Origin: Candidatus Frackibacter sp. WG13
Lineage (GTDB): Bacteria; Bacillota; Halanaerobiia; Halobacteroidales; Acetohalobiaceae
Reading direction: 5' to 3'
Length of the DNA stretch: 64,000 nt
Assembly: GCF_900114655.1 (NCBI RefSeq)
Contig: NZ_FOTT01000004.1
Location: 1-64,000 of the forward strand
Part shown: positions 8,920-16,797 of the stretch, piece by piece
Numbering within the stretch: the first letter of the stretch is position 1
Layout of the letters: every line of letters begins with the position of its first letter
Notes under the pieces: generated by a model
Databases searched by the model: none
The model's input: the letters and a program-made list of their open reading frames with translations, nothing else
What the model was told of the DNA's origin: nothing
Position numbers and translations under genes: made by a program

Positions 8920-8948
8920 ATGATAACACGATAATAATTCTTTGTCAA
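8920..8948 (-). promoter_or_regulatory. Promoter for the metNIQ leader
   Basis: On the minus strand there is a TTGACA -35 box (8948-8943), a 17-nt spacer and a TATCAT -10 box (8925-8920). Transcription would begin near 8913, about 27 nt before the SAM aptamer. Confidence 0.75.
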
Positions 8949-8980
8949 GAAGAATTCGTTTTTAATTTTTTCCTTATATT

Positions 8981-9229
8981 CTAATTCTTATCTTCTAAAG
9001 TAGCGACTATTGCTTTGCTTAATTGGTCTGGACAAGAAGTCCCATTACGACAAGTAATTCCTCTCAACTTATTTACTACTTCTTCAACCTCCATACCTTT
9101 AACTAGAGTAGCTATGGCTTCTAAATTACCACCACAGCCTCCCCTAAATTCAATATCTTTAATAGTTCCTTCTTCTATTGCAAAACTGATCTCTTTTGAA
9201 CATACTCCTTCTGGCTTAAAGCTTTTCAT
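8981..9229 (-). CDS. TSCPD domain protein (TIGR03905-like)
   Basis: A small protein of 82 residues with the TSCPD domain, a cysteine-containing fold also found at the C-terminus of some ribonucleotide reductases; its function is not established. Visible features are GVCSKEI, IEFRGGCGGNLEA and the terminal GTSCPDQLSKAI block, giving several cysteines that could bind metal. I start it at the ATG at 9229, 8 nt after a strong GGAGG; the in-frame TTG one codon upstream is less well placed. It follows an M20 amidohydrolase gene by 44 nt and may be co-transcribed with it and cysK. Confidence 0.85.
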   Translation of the reverse strand: MKSFKPEGVCSKEISFAIEEGTIKDIEFRGGCGGNLEAIATLVKGMEVEEVVNKLRGITCRNGTSCPDQLSKAIVATLEDKN

Positions 9230-9273
9230 CAAACTAGCCTCCTAATACTTTAAAACAAATTTCTTTTATATAA

Positions 9274-10470
9274 TTAAGATTTACTCTGGTCTAGTAAGTA
9301 ATCATAAGCTAATTGTCCCAAAATTGCAGTTCCTATAGATAATGCTGCTTCATCTAAATTAAACTTAGGATGATGCCAAGGATATATCTCCCCAGAAGAT
9401 TTTCCTGCTCCTAAATGAGCAAAGACTCCAGGCACTTTTCGAGCATAATAGGCAAAATCTTCTCCTCCCATAGAAGGATTATTTAATTGCAAAGTCTTTC
9501 TTTTACCTATAATTTGGTCACTTGCATTCTCAATATAATTAACCATTATCTTATCATTATCTAAAATTGGATACCCCTTTTCATACGTTAAATCATATTC
9601 AGCATTAAAACTATCAACTACCCCTGAGATAGTCTTCTCAATCAACTGAGGCATCTTCTTTCTCAGTTCATAATTAAGAGTACGCACCGTCCCTGCAAAG
9701 TTGACTTCTTCAGCTATTACATTAAAACTACTTCCACCTTGTAACTCACCAATACTTAAAACTACTGCTTCTAAAGGATCAACTTGGCGACTAACTATCG
9801 TCTGTAAGGCTTGAATCACATGGGTAGTGACAATGATTGGATCTACTGTCTGATGAGGCGCCGCTCCATGGCCACCTTGCCCTTTAATCTTAACTGTAAA
9901 TTTATCGGCTGCGGCCATAATAGGTCCCTCTTTAACTGCTAACATTCCGGTTGGTAGTTGAGGATTAACATGTAAAGCAGCAATTGCATCTACTTCTGGT
10001 GTAGACAATACACCATCACTAATCATACCTTTAGCTCCTCCAGGTGGCTGCTCTTCATTAGGTTGGAAGATAAACTTGATGTTACCAGGTAGCTTAATTT
10101 CTGTTTCAGTTAATAACTTAGCTACCCCCAACACCATAGCCACATGAGCATCATGACCACAAGCATGCATCACACCATTATTTTGAGAAGCATATGGTAA
10201 GTCAGTTTCTTCCTGAATAGGTAAAGCATCCATATCAGCACGCAAAGCAATCGTAGGACCATTATCGTCACCACTTAGGACCCCTACAACTCCCGTATTG
10301 CCTACTTCAGTCTCTACCTCTATATCTAATTCTCTTAACACATCAGCAATTAAATTAGCTGTCTTGAATTCTTTACATCCTAATTCTGGATAAGCATGTA
10401 TCTGACGACGCCATTCTATTATCTCATCTGCTAAAGCTGCCGCTTCTTCTTTAAATTTTATCTCTTTCAT
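9274..10470 (-). CDS. M20-family amidohydrolase (N-acyl amino acid hydrolase-like)
   Basis: A 398-residue zinc-dependent hydrolase of the M20D type, whose members cleave amide bonds of N-acyl amino acids or hippurate-like compounds. The metal ligands sit in HACGHDAH (near residue 103) and in QPNEEQPPGG, and the late GGEDFAYYARKVPG block is diagnostic. A dimerisation lid occupies about residues 185-300. The start is 13 nt past the stop of the upstream cysK, and the only strong ribosome binding site overlaps that stop, so translational coupling is likely. A paralogue lies at 35695. The sulfur context makes hydrolysis of N-acetylated or S-substituted cysteine derivatives possible; the substrate is unproven. 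Confidence 0.88.
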   Translation of the reverse strand: MKEIKFKEEAAALADEIIEWRRQIHAYPELGCKEFKTANLIADVLRELDIEVETEVGNTGVVGVLSGDDNGPTIALRADMDALPIQEETDLPYASQNNGVMHACGHDAHVAMVLGVAKLLTETEIKLPGNIKFIFQPNEEQPPGGAKGMISDGVLSTPEVDAIAALHVNPQLPTGMLAVKEGPIMAAADKFTVKIKGQGGHGAAPHQTVDPIIVTTHVIQALQTIVSRQVDPLEAVVLSIGELQGGSSFNVIAEEVNFAGTVRTLNYELRKKMPQLIEKTISGVVDSFNAEYDLTYEKGYPILDNDKIMVNYIENASDQIIGKRKTLQLNNPSMGGEDFAYYARKVPGVFAHLGAGKSSGEIYPWHHPKFNLDEAALSIGTAILGQLAYDYLLDQSKS

Positions 10471-10483
10471 TATTAAAGTAAGA

Positions 10484-11422
10484 CTACTCTCCTTTCTTAC
10501 CTAATCTAAAGTATTTATGAACACTAAAGTATCTTTCACCTGTATCTGGTAAAATAGTGACTACTTTTTGGTCAGGTTCTAGTTCTTCTGCCACTTTAAT
10601 CGCCGCTAGAACATTGGCACCTGCTGAAATACCTACTGATAAGGCTTCGTCATAAGCAAGTTTTAATGAAGTTTGGAATGCTTCATCATCATCAATCTTG
10701 ATTACTCTATCATATATATTAGTATTCAATACTTCCGGTATAAATCCTGCTCCAATCCCTTGAATCTTATGGGGACCAGGTCTTTCTTCAGATAATACAG
10801 CTGAATCTTCAGGTTCAACAGCGTAGACCTGTACTCCATCAACTTCATTCTTTAAAACTTGTCCTACCCCTGTTAATGTGCCTCCAGTCCCTACTCCAGC
10901 TACAAAAGCATCTAAATCACTATCGACAGCTTCTAAAATTTCCTGAGCTGTAGTCTTTCTATGTGCTTCTGGATTTGCCGGATTTTCAAACTGCCGGGGC
11001 ATAAAACAATTATCATATTCTGCTTCTAATTCTTCAGCCTTCTTGATAGCCCCTTGCATTCCTGCTTCTGCTGGAGTCAATACTAGGTCAGCTCCATAAG
11101 CACTAAGCAATCTCCTTCGCTCCATACTCATTGACTCTGGCATCGTTAAGACTACTTTATAACCTTTAGCTGCCCCTACTAAAGCCAAACCAACTCCTGT
11201 ATTACCACTAGTCGGTTCTACAATAGTCCCGCCTGATTTCAATCTTCCTTTCTTCTCAGCATCTTCAATCATACTTAAAGCAATTCTATCTTTAACGCTA
11301 CGTCCAGGGTTAAAGAATTCTAATTTAGCAAAGACTTGGGCACCGTTAGCTGGACTCATCTTTTTTAGCTCAACTAATGGTGTCTTACCAATTAATTTAG
11401 TAACGTTCTCAATAACCTTCAT
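10484..11422 (-). CDS. cysK: Cysteine synthase (O-acetylserine sulfhydrylase), copy 1
   Basis: A 312-residue PLP enzyme that forms cysteine from O-acetylserine and sulfide. The cofactor lysine is K44 in NPGRSVKDRI, the substrate-phosphate loop is [10 protein letters not shown], and GTGGTLTG lies near residue 175. The C-terminal DTGERYFSVHKYF extends further than in the second copy. It is about two-thirds identical by eye to the copy at 11649; the arginine at position 41, where the other copy has glycine, and the different C-terminus are the clearest divergences. It is followed closely by an M20 amidohydrolase gene. Confidence 0.93.
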   Translation of the reverse strand: MKVIENVTKLIGKTPLVELKKMSPANGAQVFAKLEFFNPGRSVKDRIALSMIEDAEKKGRLKSGGTIVEPTSGNTGVGLALVGAAKGYKVVLTMPESMSMERRRLLSAYGADLVLTPAEAGMQGAIKKAEELEAEYDNCFMPRQFENPANPEAHRKTTAQEILEAVDSDLDAFVAGVGTGGTLTGVGQVLKNEVDGVQVYAVEPEDSAVLSEERPGPHKIQGIGAGFIPEVLNTNIYDRVIKIDDDEAFQTSLKLAYDEALSVGISAGANVLAAIKVAEELEPDQKVVTILPDTGERYFSVHKYFRLGKKGE

Positions 11423-11573
11423 CCTTAGTTCTACCTCCTATATAGCTCTATGCTCTTATATAATTAGCTAAGTAAATTTTATAATAAAATTTCAAGGATA
11501 AGTAACACAGAATTTTTAAGTGTCAGCAATTAATTATAAAAAATTCTTAATTTTAAAATTTGTTTATATAATG

Positions 11574-11610
11574 AAAATACCGGGACTAAAAACCGTTCTT
11601 TTTAGCCCCG
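11574..11610 (-). terminator. Terminator after the second cysK gene
   Basis: On the minus strand, CGGGGCTAAAAA and TTTTTAGTCCCG form a 12-base hairpin (11610-11581) followed by TATTTTC. It lies 39 nt past the stop of the cysK copy ending at 11649 and separates the two paralogues. Confidence 0.75.
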
Positions 11611-11648
11611 ATAATAAATGACAATTATAGTATAGTCTAATCTAACCT

Positions 11649-12572
11649 TTATTTAATTTCGAATAGATCTGTACTTAAGTATCGTTCACCGGTATCTGGA
11701 GCAATAACTACTAATTTCTTATCGCTACCTAATTCCTTAGCTACCTTTAATGCAACTGTTACTGCTGCTCCAGAAGAGATTCCAACTAGGAGACCTTCTT
11801 CCTTTGCCAATCTACGTGCTGTCTCTTTTGATTCATCATTAGTTACTTGAATGGTATCATCTAACAGACCTGTATTTAGTACTTCTGGTATGAATCCAGC
11901 ACCAATTCCTTGGATTTGATGAGGACCAGGATCACCACCGGATATAACCGGAGAACCCTCAGGTTCTACTGCATAAACTTTTACGTCATCTAACTCTTCT
12001 TTTAACACTTGTCCGACACCGGTCACTGTCCCACCAGTTCCTACTCCAGCTACAAAAGCATCTAAATCATTATCGACAGCTTCTAAAATTTCCTGAGCTG
12101 TAGTCTTCCTATGTACTTCCGGATTAGCCGGATTCTCAAATTGTTGTGGCATGAAGTAGTCATCATTCTCTTCATCTAACTCCTTAGCTTTTTCAATTGC
12201 TCCTGGCATACCATCTTCTCCAGGAGTCAATACTAACTCTGCTCCATAAGCACTAAGCAGCTGTCTTCGTTCCATACTCATTGAATCAGGCATAGTCAAA
12301 ACTACTTTATAGCCCTTTGCTGCTCCTACTAATGAAAGACCGATTCCTGTATTGCCACTAGTCGGTTCTATAATAGTCCCACCTGGTTTCAAATCTCCAT
12401 TCTCTTCTGCAGCTTCAATCATGCTTAGAGCAATCCTATCCTTAACACTTCCTCCTGGATTAAATGCTTCTAATTTAACGTAAATATCAGCAGCGTCTTC
12501 ATCAACGATTCGGTTTAATTTTACTAACGGAGTTTGACCTATTAATTGTGCTACATTATCAACTTTTTTCAC
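11649..12572 (-). CDS. cysK: Cysteine synthase (O-acetylserine sulfhydrylase), copy 2
   Basis: A 307-residue paralogue of the adjacent enzyme, with the more usual [11 protein letters not shown] lysine motif (K44), [10 protein letters not shown] and [10 protein letters not shown]. The C-terminus is [15 protein letters not shown]. It begins with GTG, 8 nt after AAGGAGG. It has its own consensus promoter and terminator, so it is regulated separately from copy 1. Both copies look catalytically complete. One may use another nucleophile or another O-acyl donor. Confidence 0.93.
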   Translation of the reverse strand: MKKVDNVAQLIGQTPLVKLNRIVDEDAADIYVKLEAFNPGGSVKDRIALSMIEAAEENGDLKPGGTIIEPTSGNTGIGLSLVGAAKGYKVVLTMPDSMSMERRQLLSAYGAELVLTPGEDGMPGAIEKAKELDEENDDYFMPQQFENPANPEVHRKTTAQEILEAVDNDLDAFVAGVGTGGTVTGVGQVLKEELDDVKVYAVEPEGSPVISGGDPGPHQIQGIGAGFIPEVLNTGLLDDTIQVTNDESKETARRLAKEEGLLVGISSGAAVTVALKVAKELGSDKKLVVIAPDTGERYLSTDLFEIK

Positions 12573-12640
12573 AATAATTCCTCCTTAAATCGATTTTTGA
12601 ACTAATCCCTACTAAATCACTCAGAATATATGTTATTTTA

Positions 12641-12669
12641 ATTCTATCAGAAGCAAGAAATCTTGTCAA
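12641..12669 (-). promoter_or_regulatory. Promoter of the second cysK gene
   Basis: On the minus strand: TTGACA at 12669-12664, a 17-nt spacer, TAGAAT at 12646-12641. It lies immediately after the stop codon of the DUF389 gene. Confidence 0.75.
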
Positions 12670-12672
12670 GCA

Positions 12673-13899
12673 CTAATCTAAGGGTAATTGAAATCTTTTA
12701 GTCTGAACTACTTCAAAGTAAATTCTAACATCAGGACCAAGTTTTCTCCTAATTCTCTTTTCTAGTAATTCAAAAAAATGTTCATTAGTTCCTTGTGGAG
12801 TATAAATGAATAACTCTACTTCATTACCAGTAACTTGAATCCTTAGTAAGTCGGTTTCTAACTCATCTCCAAAACTATCTCTATATATCTTACGCACTAT
12901 CTCTTCTGGCTTTTCTTTAATCATCCGCTGATAGGTTATCCAAGAAAGAGGTAAACTCAAAATTATAACAGCAGCTATTATCAACGTTAAGCTTTTTTTA
13001 ATCAATTTCTCCGCTTTGAATTTATACCAAATCTGTGGTTTCAATCCTTTAAAATAAAAGACTCCAATAATAGCTAGAATCAAAGCCAAATAGTTACCTC
13101 CTAAAAGTAATAAAGCTCCCCCTACCATAGATAAGTTTAATAAAGAAATCCCGATGCCAACAGTACACATTACCGGAATTAAAGCAGCAGCAATTACCAC
13201 CCCAACAATCTGAGCTCTAACACCGGAGATCAATGAATAAGCACCTGCACCTCCTGCAGCTAGTGCTACTAAAATATCTGCTACTGTCGGAAACATTCTT
13301 ACTCTTAAAGCATTAGTAATGGCTATATTTGGTGTAATAGCCCCCATTAATAACCCAATAATTACAGCTATTAATAAGACTGCTGTTTCTGACATTATCC
13401 CTTTGCCCATTAATTTGAAATCCCCTAAGACAATTCCCATAGCGATTGCTACAATTGGACCAAATACCGGAGCAATAATCATTGAACCTACAATCACAGG
13501 GGTATTATCTAATATCAAACCCATGGATGCTATAATTGCAGCCATAATAGCTAAAAATATAAAATGGTCATTAATCGTAGAATTATTCTGAGCATATGTA
13601 ACTAATGATTCCCGATTGGCTTTAAATGAAGACTCTTCAATCTTATCTTTATCACGAGGAATAATTGTATCTGGCGTAAAGATAACCATACTCCTATCAT
13701 CATCCTCTTCAAAATTAAAATGTTCAGAAAGATTATCTAGAACTACATCTGTATTTCCATATAATAGATTAATAATTAAAAGATCACCCGTTTCAGATGT
13801 GATTAACTTATAATCCTTAATATCTAAACCTAAAGTCTCTAGTAATTCTATCGCTTCCTTCCCCTCACCAGGACGAAAAGTAGCTTGAACTACCTGCAT
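12673..13899 (-). CDS. DUF389 family membrane protein (TIGR00341)
   Basis: A 408-residue membrane protein of unassigned biochemical function. The N-terminal ~110 residues are soluble (MQVVQATFRPGEG). A hydrophobic core of about seven helices follows, starting with FIFLAIMAAIIASMGLI and the conserved NTPVIVGSMIIAPVFGPI, then PNIAITNALRVRMFPTVADI with the glycine-rich GGAGAYSLISG. The C-terminal ~80 residues are soluble again, giving the common N-TM-C plan. It stands alone between cysK and a TrpR-like regulator, starts after GGGAGG, and shows no obvious link to either neighbour. Confidence 0.85.
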   Translation of the reverse strand: MQVVQATFRPGEGKEAIELLETLGLDIKDYKLITSETGDLLIINLLYGNTDVVLDNLSEHFNFEEDDDRSMVIFTPDTIIPRDKDKIEESSFKANRESLVTYAQNNSTINDHFIFLAIMAAIIASMGLILDNTPVIVGSMIIAPVFGPIVAIAMGIVLGDFKLMGKGIMSETAVLLIAVIIGLLMGAITPNIAITNALRVRMFPTVADILVALAAGGAGAYSLISGVRAQIVGVVIAAALIPVMCTVGIGISLLNLSMVGGALLLLGGNYLALILAIIGVFYFKGLKPQIWYKFKAEKLIKKSLTLIIAAVIILSLPLSWITYQRMIKEKPEEIVRKIYRDSFGDELETDLLRIQVTGNEVELFIYTPQGTNEHFFELLEKRIRRKLGPDVRIYFEVVQTKRFQLPLD

Positions 13900-13969
13900 A
13901 AAAAAACCTCCCTATCTTAAACGACTAAGCTATCTCTTAGTATGTTTAATTAGGAAGGAATTTATCACC

Positions 13970-14263
13970 TTATTCATCTGTAAAAACTCTTTCTAGAATT
14001 AATCGATATCCACCAGCGCCATAGTTCAAACATCTCTTTACTCTACTAATAGTTGCCGTACTAGCCCCAGTAACCTCAGCAATTTTATCATAAGTTGCTC
14101 CCTCATTTAACATCTTAGCAACCTCTAATCTCTGTCCCATCAATTTGATCTCATTAACGGTACATATATCCTCAAAAAACTTATAGGATTCATCTATTGA
14201 TTCTAATGCTAAAATTGCTTCAAAAAGTTGATCTGTAAAGTCATCTTTCAAATGTGAGCTCAC
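13970..14263 (-). CDS. YerC/YecD-family TrpR-like DNA-binding protein
   Basis: A small helix-turn-helix protein (97 residues from the start chosen here). The TrpR-like recognition unit is EGATYDKIAEVTGASTATISRVKRCL, mentioned here by its core TYDKIAEVTGAS and ATISRVKRC. Bacillus members of this family are called YerC; their role is not well defined. I choose the GTG at 14263, 8 nt after GGAGG; a GTG three codons earlier overlaps that site and is unlikely. A palindrome lies between the -10 box and the ribosome binding site, which suggests autoregulation. Confidence 0.85.
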   Translation of the reverse strand: MSSHLKDDFTDQLFEAILALESIDESYKFFEDICTVNEIKLMGQRLEVAKMLNEGATYDKIAEVTGASTATISRVKRCLNYGAGGYRLILERVFTDE

Positions 14264-14276
14264 TAAAAACACCTCC

Positions 14277-14302
14277 AGGTAAAAGCCTTTACCTATATTA
14301 TA
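14277..14302 (-). promoter_or_regulatory. -10 box and palindromic operator candidate of the TrpR-like gene
   Basis: On the minus strand a TATAAT (14302-14297) is followed at once by a near-palindrome, AGGTAAAGGCTTTTACCT (14294-14277), that covers the likely transcription start and touches the ribosome binding site. No good -35 box is visible. A repressor bound here would block initiation; the TrpR-like product itself is the natural candidate. Confidence 0.5.
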
Positions 14303-14362
14303 ACGAATCTTTGCTAAAAATGCTAGTGCTTTAAAGTATTAAAGTGGAATAAAGTATTAAGT

Positions 14363-14851
14363 TTAACGAGCGCAATCGCCTACTTCGCCTCTAATCAACT
14401 CTATTGCGTGGGGGATTGCTGGTAAAATAACTTCTAAACACTCACTTACCGCTTTAGGACTACCTGGTAGATTAACTATTAAACTCTCTTGTAATATTCC
14501 AGATACTGCCCGAGATAACATAGCCCGATTAGTCACTTTTAAGCTCTCCATCCTCATTGCTTCAGCCAAGCCAGGTACTTCTTTCTCTATTAATTCTAAA
14601 GTAGCATCTGGAGTTACATCACGAGGTCCCAGACCAGTACCTCCAGTAGTTAAGAGTAGCTCAACATTCTCCTTATTAATCATCTTTAGCATTACTTCTT
14701 TTAATTCTTCTTTTTCATCCGGTACAATTTGATAACTGACTACCTCACCATTTATTTCAGCTACTATCTCTTTAATTACTTGTCCACTCTCATCTTCACG
14801 TTCACCTTTAGAACCTTTATCACTGGCTGTAATGATACCAACTCTAATCAT
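14363..14851 (-). CDS. mogA: MogA/MoaB-family molybdopterin adenylyltransferase
   Basis: A 162-residue enzyme that activates molybdopterin with AMP before metal insertion. The MoCF fold shows VGIITASDKGSKGEREDESG at the N-terminus and the pterin-binding TTGGTGLGPRDVTPDAT near residue 70. NLPGSPKAV lies near residue 128. It is the last gene of the Moco operon; its ATG overlaps the end of the MOSC gene by 8 nt and has GAGGTGG upstream. A MoaB-type assignment is equally possible. Confidence 0.92.
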   Translation of the reverse strand: MIRVGIITASDKGSKGEREDESGQVIKEIVAEINGEVVSYQIVPDEKEELKEVMLKMINKENVELLLTTGGTGLGPRDVTPDATLELIEKEVPGLAEAMRMESLKVTNRAMLSRAVSGILQESLIVNLPGSPKAVSECLEVILPAIPHAIELIRGEVGDCAR

Positions 14852-15284
14852 TATCTACCACCTCAATCTTATCTCCCGGTTCTACCTTTCCTCCCTGAAT
14901 TACTTTAGCAAAGATTCCTTCCCGAGGCATTACACAATCTCCAGCTTGATGATAAATAGCACACCGGTCATGACACTCTTTTCCTTGTTGAGTAATCTCA
15001 AGCACTACCTCATTATTAACTCTAATTCGACTACCAATCTCTAAGTCAAGTAGATCAATTCCCTTAGTAGTTAAATTTTCAGCAAAATCACCTGCACTTA
15101 CATCTAGACCTTTATCTATCATCTTATCTATGCTCTCCTGAGCCAAGAGACTAACCTGTCGATGCCAGTCTCCAGCATGAGCATCACCGACAATCCCATG
15201 ATTCTCCTTTAAAGTAACAGCATTTTTATTAGTCTTCTGTTCACCCTTATTCTTACTAATTGATACTGCTAAAATTTCTGCCAT
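14844..15284 (-). CDS. MOSC domain protein
   Basis: A 146-residue stand-alone MOSC domain, related to the C-terminal domain of Moco sulfurase. It has the VGDAHAGDWHRQVSL segment, DFAENLTTKGIDLL and the conserved cysteine in GKECHDRCAIYH. Free MOSC proteins in Moco operons of anaerobes are thought to handle sulfur or metal for Moco enzymes; the exact reaction is unknown. I take the ATG at 15284, 8 nt after AAGGAG, rather than the GTG three codons earlier. It sits between moaC and mogA. Confidence 0.88.
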   Translation of the reverse strand: MAEILAVSISKNKGEQKTNKNAVTLKENHGIVGDAHAGDWHRQVSLLAQESIDKMIDKGLDVSAGDFAENLTTKGIDLLDLEIGSRIRVNNEVVLEITQQGKECHDRCAIYHQAGDCVMPREGIFAKVIQGGKVEPGDKIEVVDND

Positions 15285-15302
15285 CAATACCACTCCTTAA
15301 GT

Positions 15303-15797
15303 TTAATCGATCTCTCTAACAAAATCACCACTTTGGCCACCGGTCTTCTTTAATAATCGAATTTCTCCAATTTCCATTCCTTTATCTACCGCTTTACACA
15401 TGTCATAAATAGTTAAAGCAGCAGTTGAAACTGCGGTTAAAGCTTCCATCTCAACTCCTGTCTGTGAACTTATCTTTACTTCCGCTACAATTCTAATATA
15501 GCTATCTTCATCATTAATCTCAAAATCTAAATCAACACCGGTTAAATTTAACGGATGACACATAGGTATAATATCACTAGTCTTCTTTGCATTCATAATA
15601 CCAGCGATTTGGGCTACACCTAATACATCACCCTTTTTAATCTTTGCTTCTTGAATTCGGTTAATAGTCTCAGCACTAGTATAAACTTTACCTTCAGCAA
15701 TTGCCTTTCTCTCTGTTACTGGCTTCTTACTGACATCGACCATCTTAGCTCTTCCTGCTTCATTAAAGTGGGTAAAATCCTGTCCCTTTTCAGTCAT
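15303..15797 (-). CDS. moaC: Cyclic pyranopterin monophosphate synthase
   Basis: MoaC (164 residues) converts the MoaA product to cyclic pyranopterin monophosphate. Family motifs are [16 protein letters not shown] at the N-terminus, [13 protein letters not shown] near residue 78, [15 protein letters not shown] near 112 and [13 protein letters not shown]. The terminal KTGGQSGDF is also typical. It follows moaA with a 3-nt gap and a strong AGGAGG site. Confidence 0.96.
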   Translation of the reverse strand: MTEKGQDFTHFNEAGRAKMVDVSKKPVTERKAIAEGKVYTSAETINRIQEAKIKKGDVLGVAQIAGIMNAKKTSDIIPMCHPLNLTGVDLDFEINDEDSYIRIVAEVKISSQTGVEMEALTAVSTAALTIYDMCKAVDKGMEIGEIRLLKKTGGQSGDFVREID

Positions 15798-15800
15798 AGA

Positions 15801-16787
15801 TTAACCTCCTATCTGCGACATCTTTCTTTGGTTAGTATTAAAATTAGAAAGATCCTCTATTCCTAAACCTTTTTTAGGCTTATTAAAAATAGAATTAGCA
15901 ATTGCTCGTTCCAACTCTTCATTGTTTACTCCCGCCCGTAATAGCTCTTTAATGTTAAATTCATTATCAGCATGTAGACAAGGCTTTAAAAATCCATCGG
16001 CAGTTAAACGAACCCTATTACAATCACTACAATAATGATCAGAAATAGGACTAATAAAACCAAGCTTCCCTTTAGCTTTTGGAAAACGATAATACTTAGC
16101 CGGTCCATTTCCTTGCTTAACTTCAGCCGGTATAAGACCATCAATCTTATTTAATTCTCTCTTAACATCCGCAATCGAAATATATTTCTCATCTGCCCAA
16201 TTATAGCTTTCCCCTAAAGGCATCAATTCAATAAATCTAACTGCAACCTCACTATCTAAAGTCAGTTTAGCAAAATCTTCTATTTCATCATCATTAACTC
16301 CTCTAATTAATACTACATTTAACTTAATCGGATTTAAATCTGCTTTTTGTGCTTCTTTAATACCTAACATCACCTGAGATAAAGAATGATTGGTACGACT
16401 TATTTCATCAAACTTCTTAGTCTGCAATGTGTCTAAACTAATATTAACTCTATCTAATCCTGCTTCTGCTAAATCACTAGCATATTTGGCTAATAAAGTT
16501 CCATTAGTAGTCATTGCTAAATCTTCTATGCCTAATTCTTTAATATCTCTAATAAAGTCAATTAAACCCTTCCTTACCAGAGGTTCTCCCCCGGTCAATC
16601 TTACCTTACTGACTCCTAACTTAGTAGCTGTTTTTATGATCTTATATAACTCTTCATAACGAAGGATATCATTACAACCTTTTAATTCAACTCCATCTTC
16701 TGGCATACAATAAAAACACCTTAAATTACAACGATCAGTAACTGACACTCTTAAATAATCAATTTCTCGTCTATAATTATCTTGCAT
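15801..16787 (-). CDS. moaA: GTP 3',8-cyclase
   Basis: The radical SAM enzyme that begins Moco synthesis by cyclising GTP. The first 4Fe-4S cluster uses CNLRCFYC near residue 20. The C-terminal cluster uses CSDCNRVRLTADGFLKPCL near residues 258-275. LTGGEPLVRKGL and the TTNGT stretch are SAM-binding features. At 328 residues it is full length, although it ends in NFNTNQRKMSQIGG: the GG tail essential for MoaA activity is present. Confidence 0.96.
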   Translation of the reverse strand: MQDNYRREIDYLRVSVTDRCNLRCFYCMPEDGVELKGCNDILRYEELYKIIKTATKLGVSKVRLTGGEPLVRKGLIDFIRDIKELGIEDLAMTTNGTLLAKYASDLAEAGLDRVNISLDTLQTKKFDEISRTNHSLSQVMLGIKEAQKADLNPIKLNVVLIRGVNDDEIEDFAKLTLDSEVAVRFIELMPLGESYNWADEKYISIADVKRELNKIDGLIPAEVKQGNGPAKYYRFPKAKGKLGFISPISDHYCSDCNRVRLTADGFLKPCLHADNEFNIKELLRAGVNNEELERAIANSIFNKPKKGLGIEDLSNFNTNQRKMSQIGG

Positions 16788-16797
16788 TAGTCAGCAC

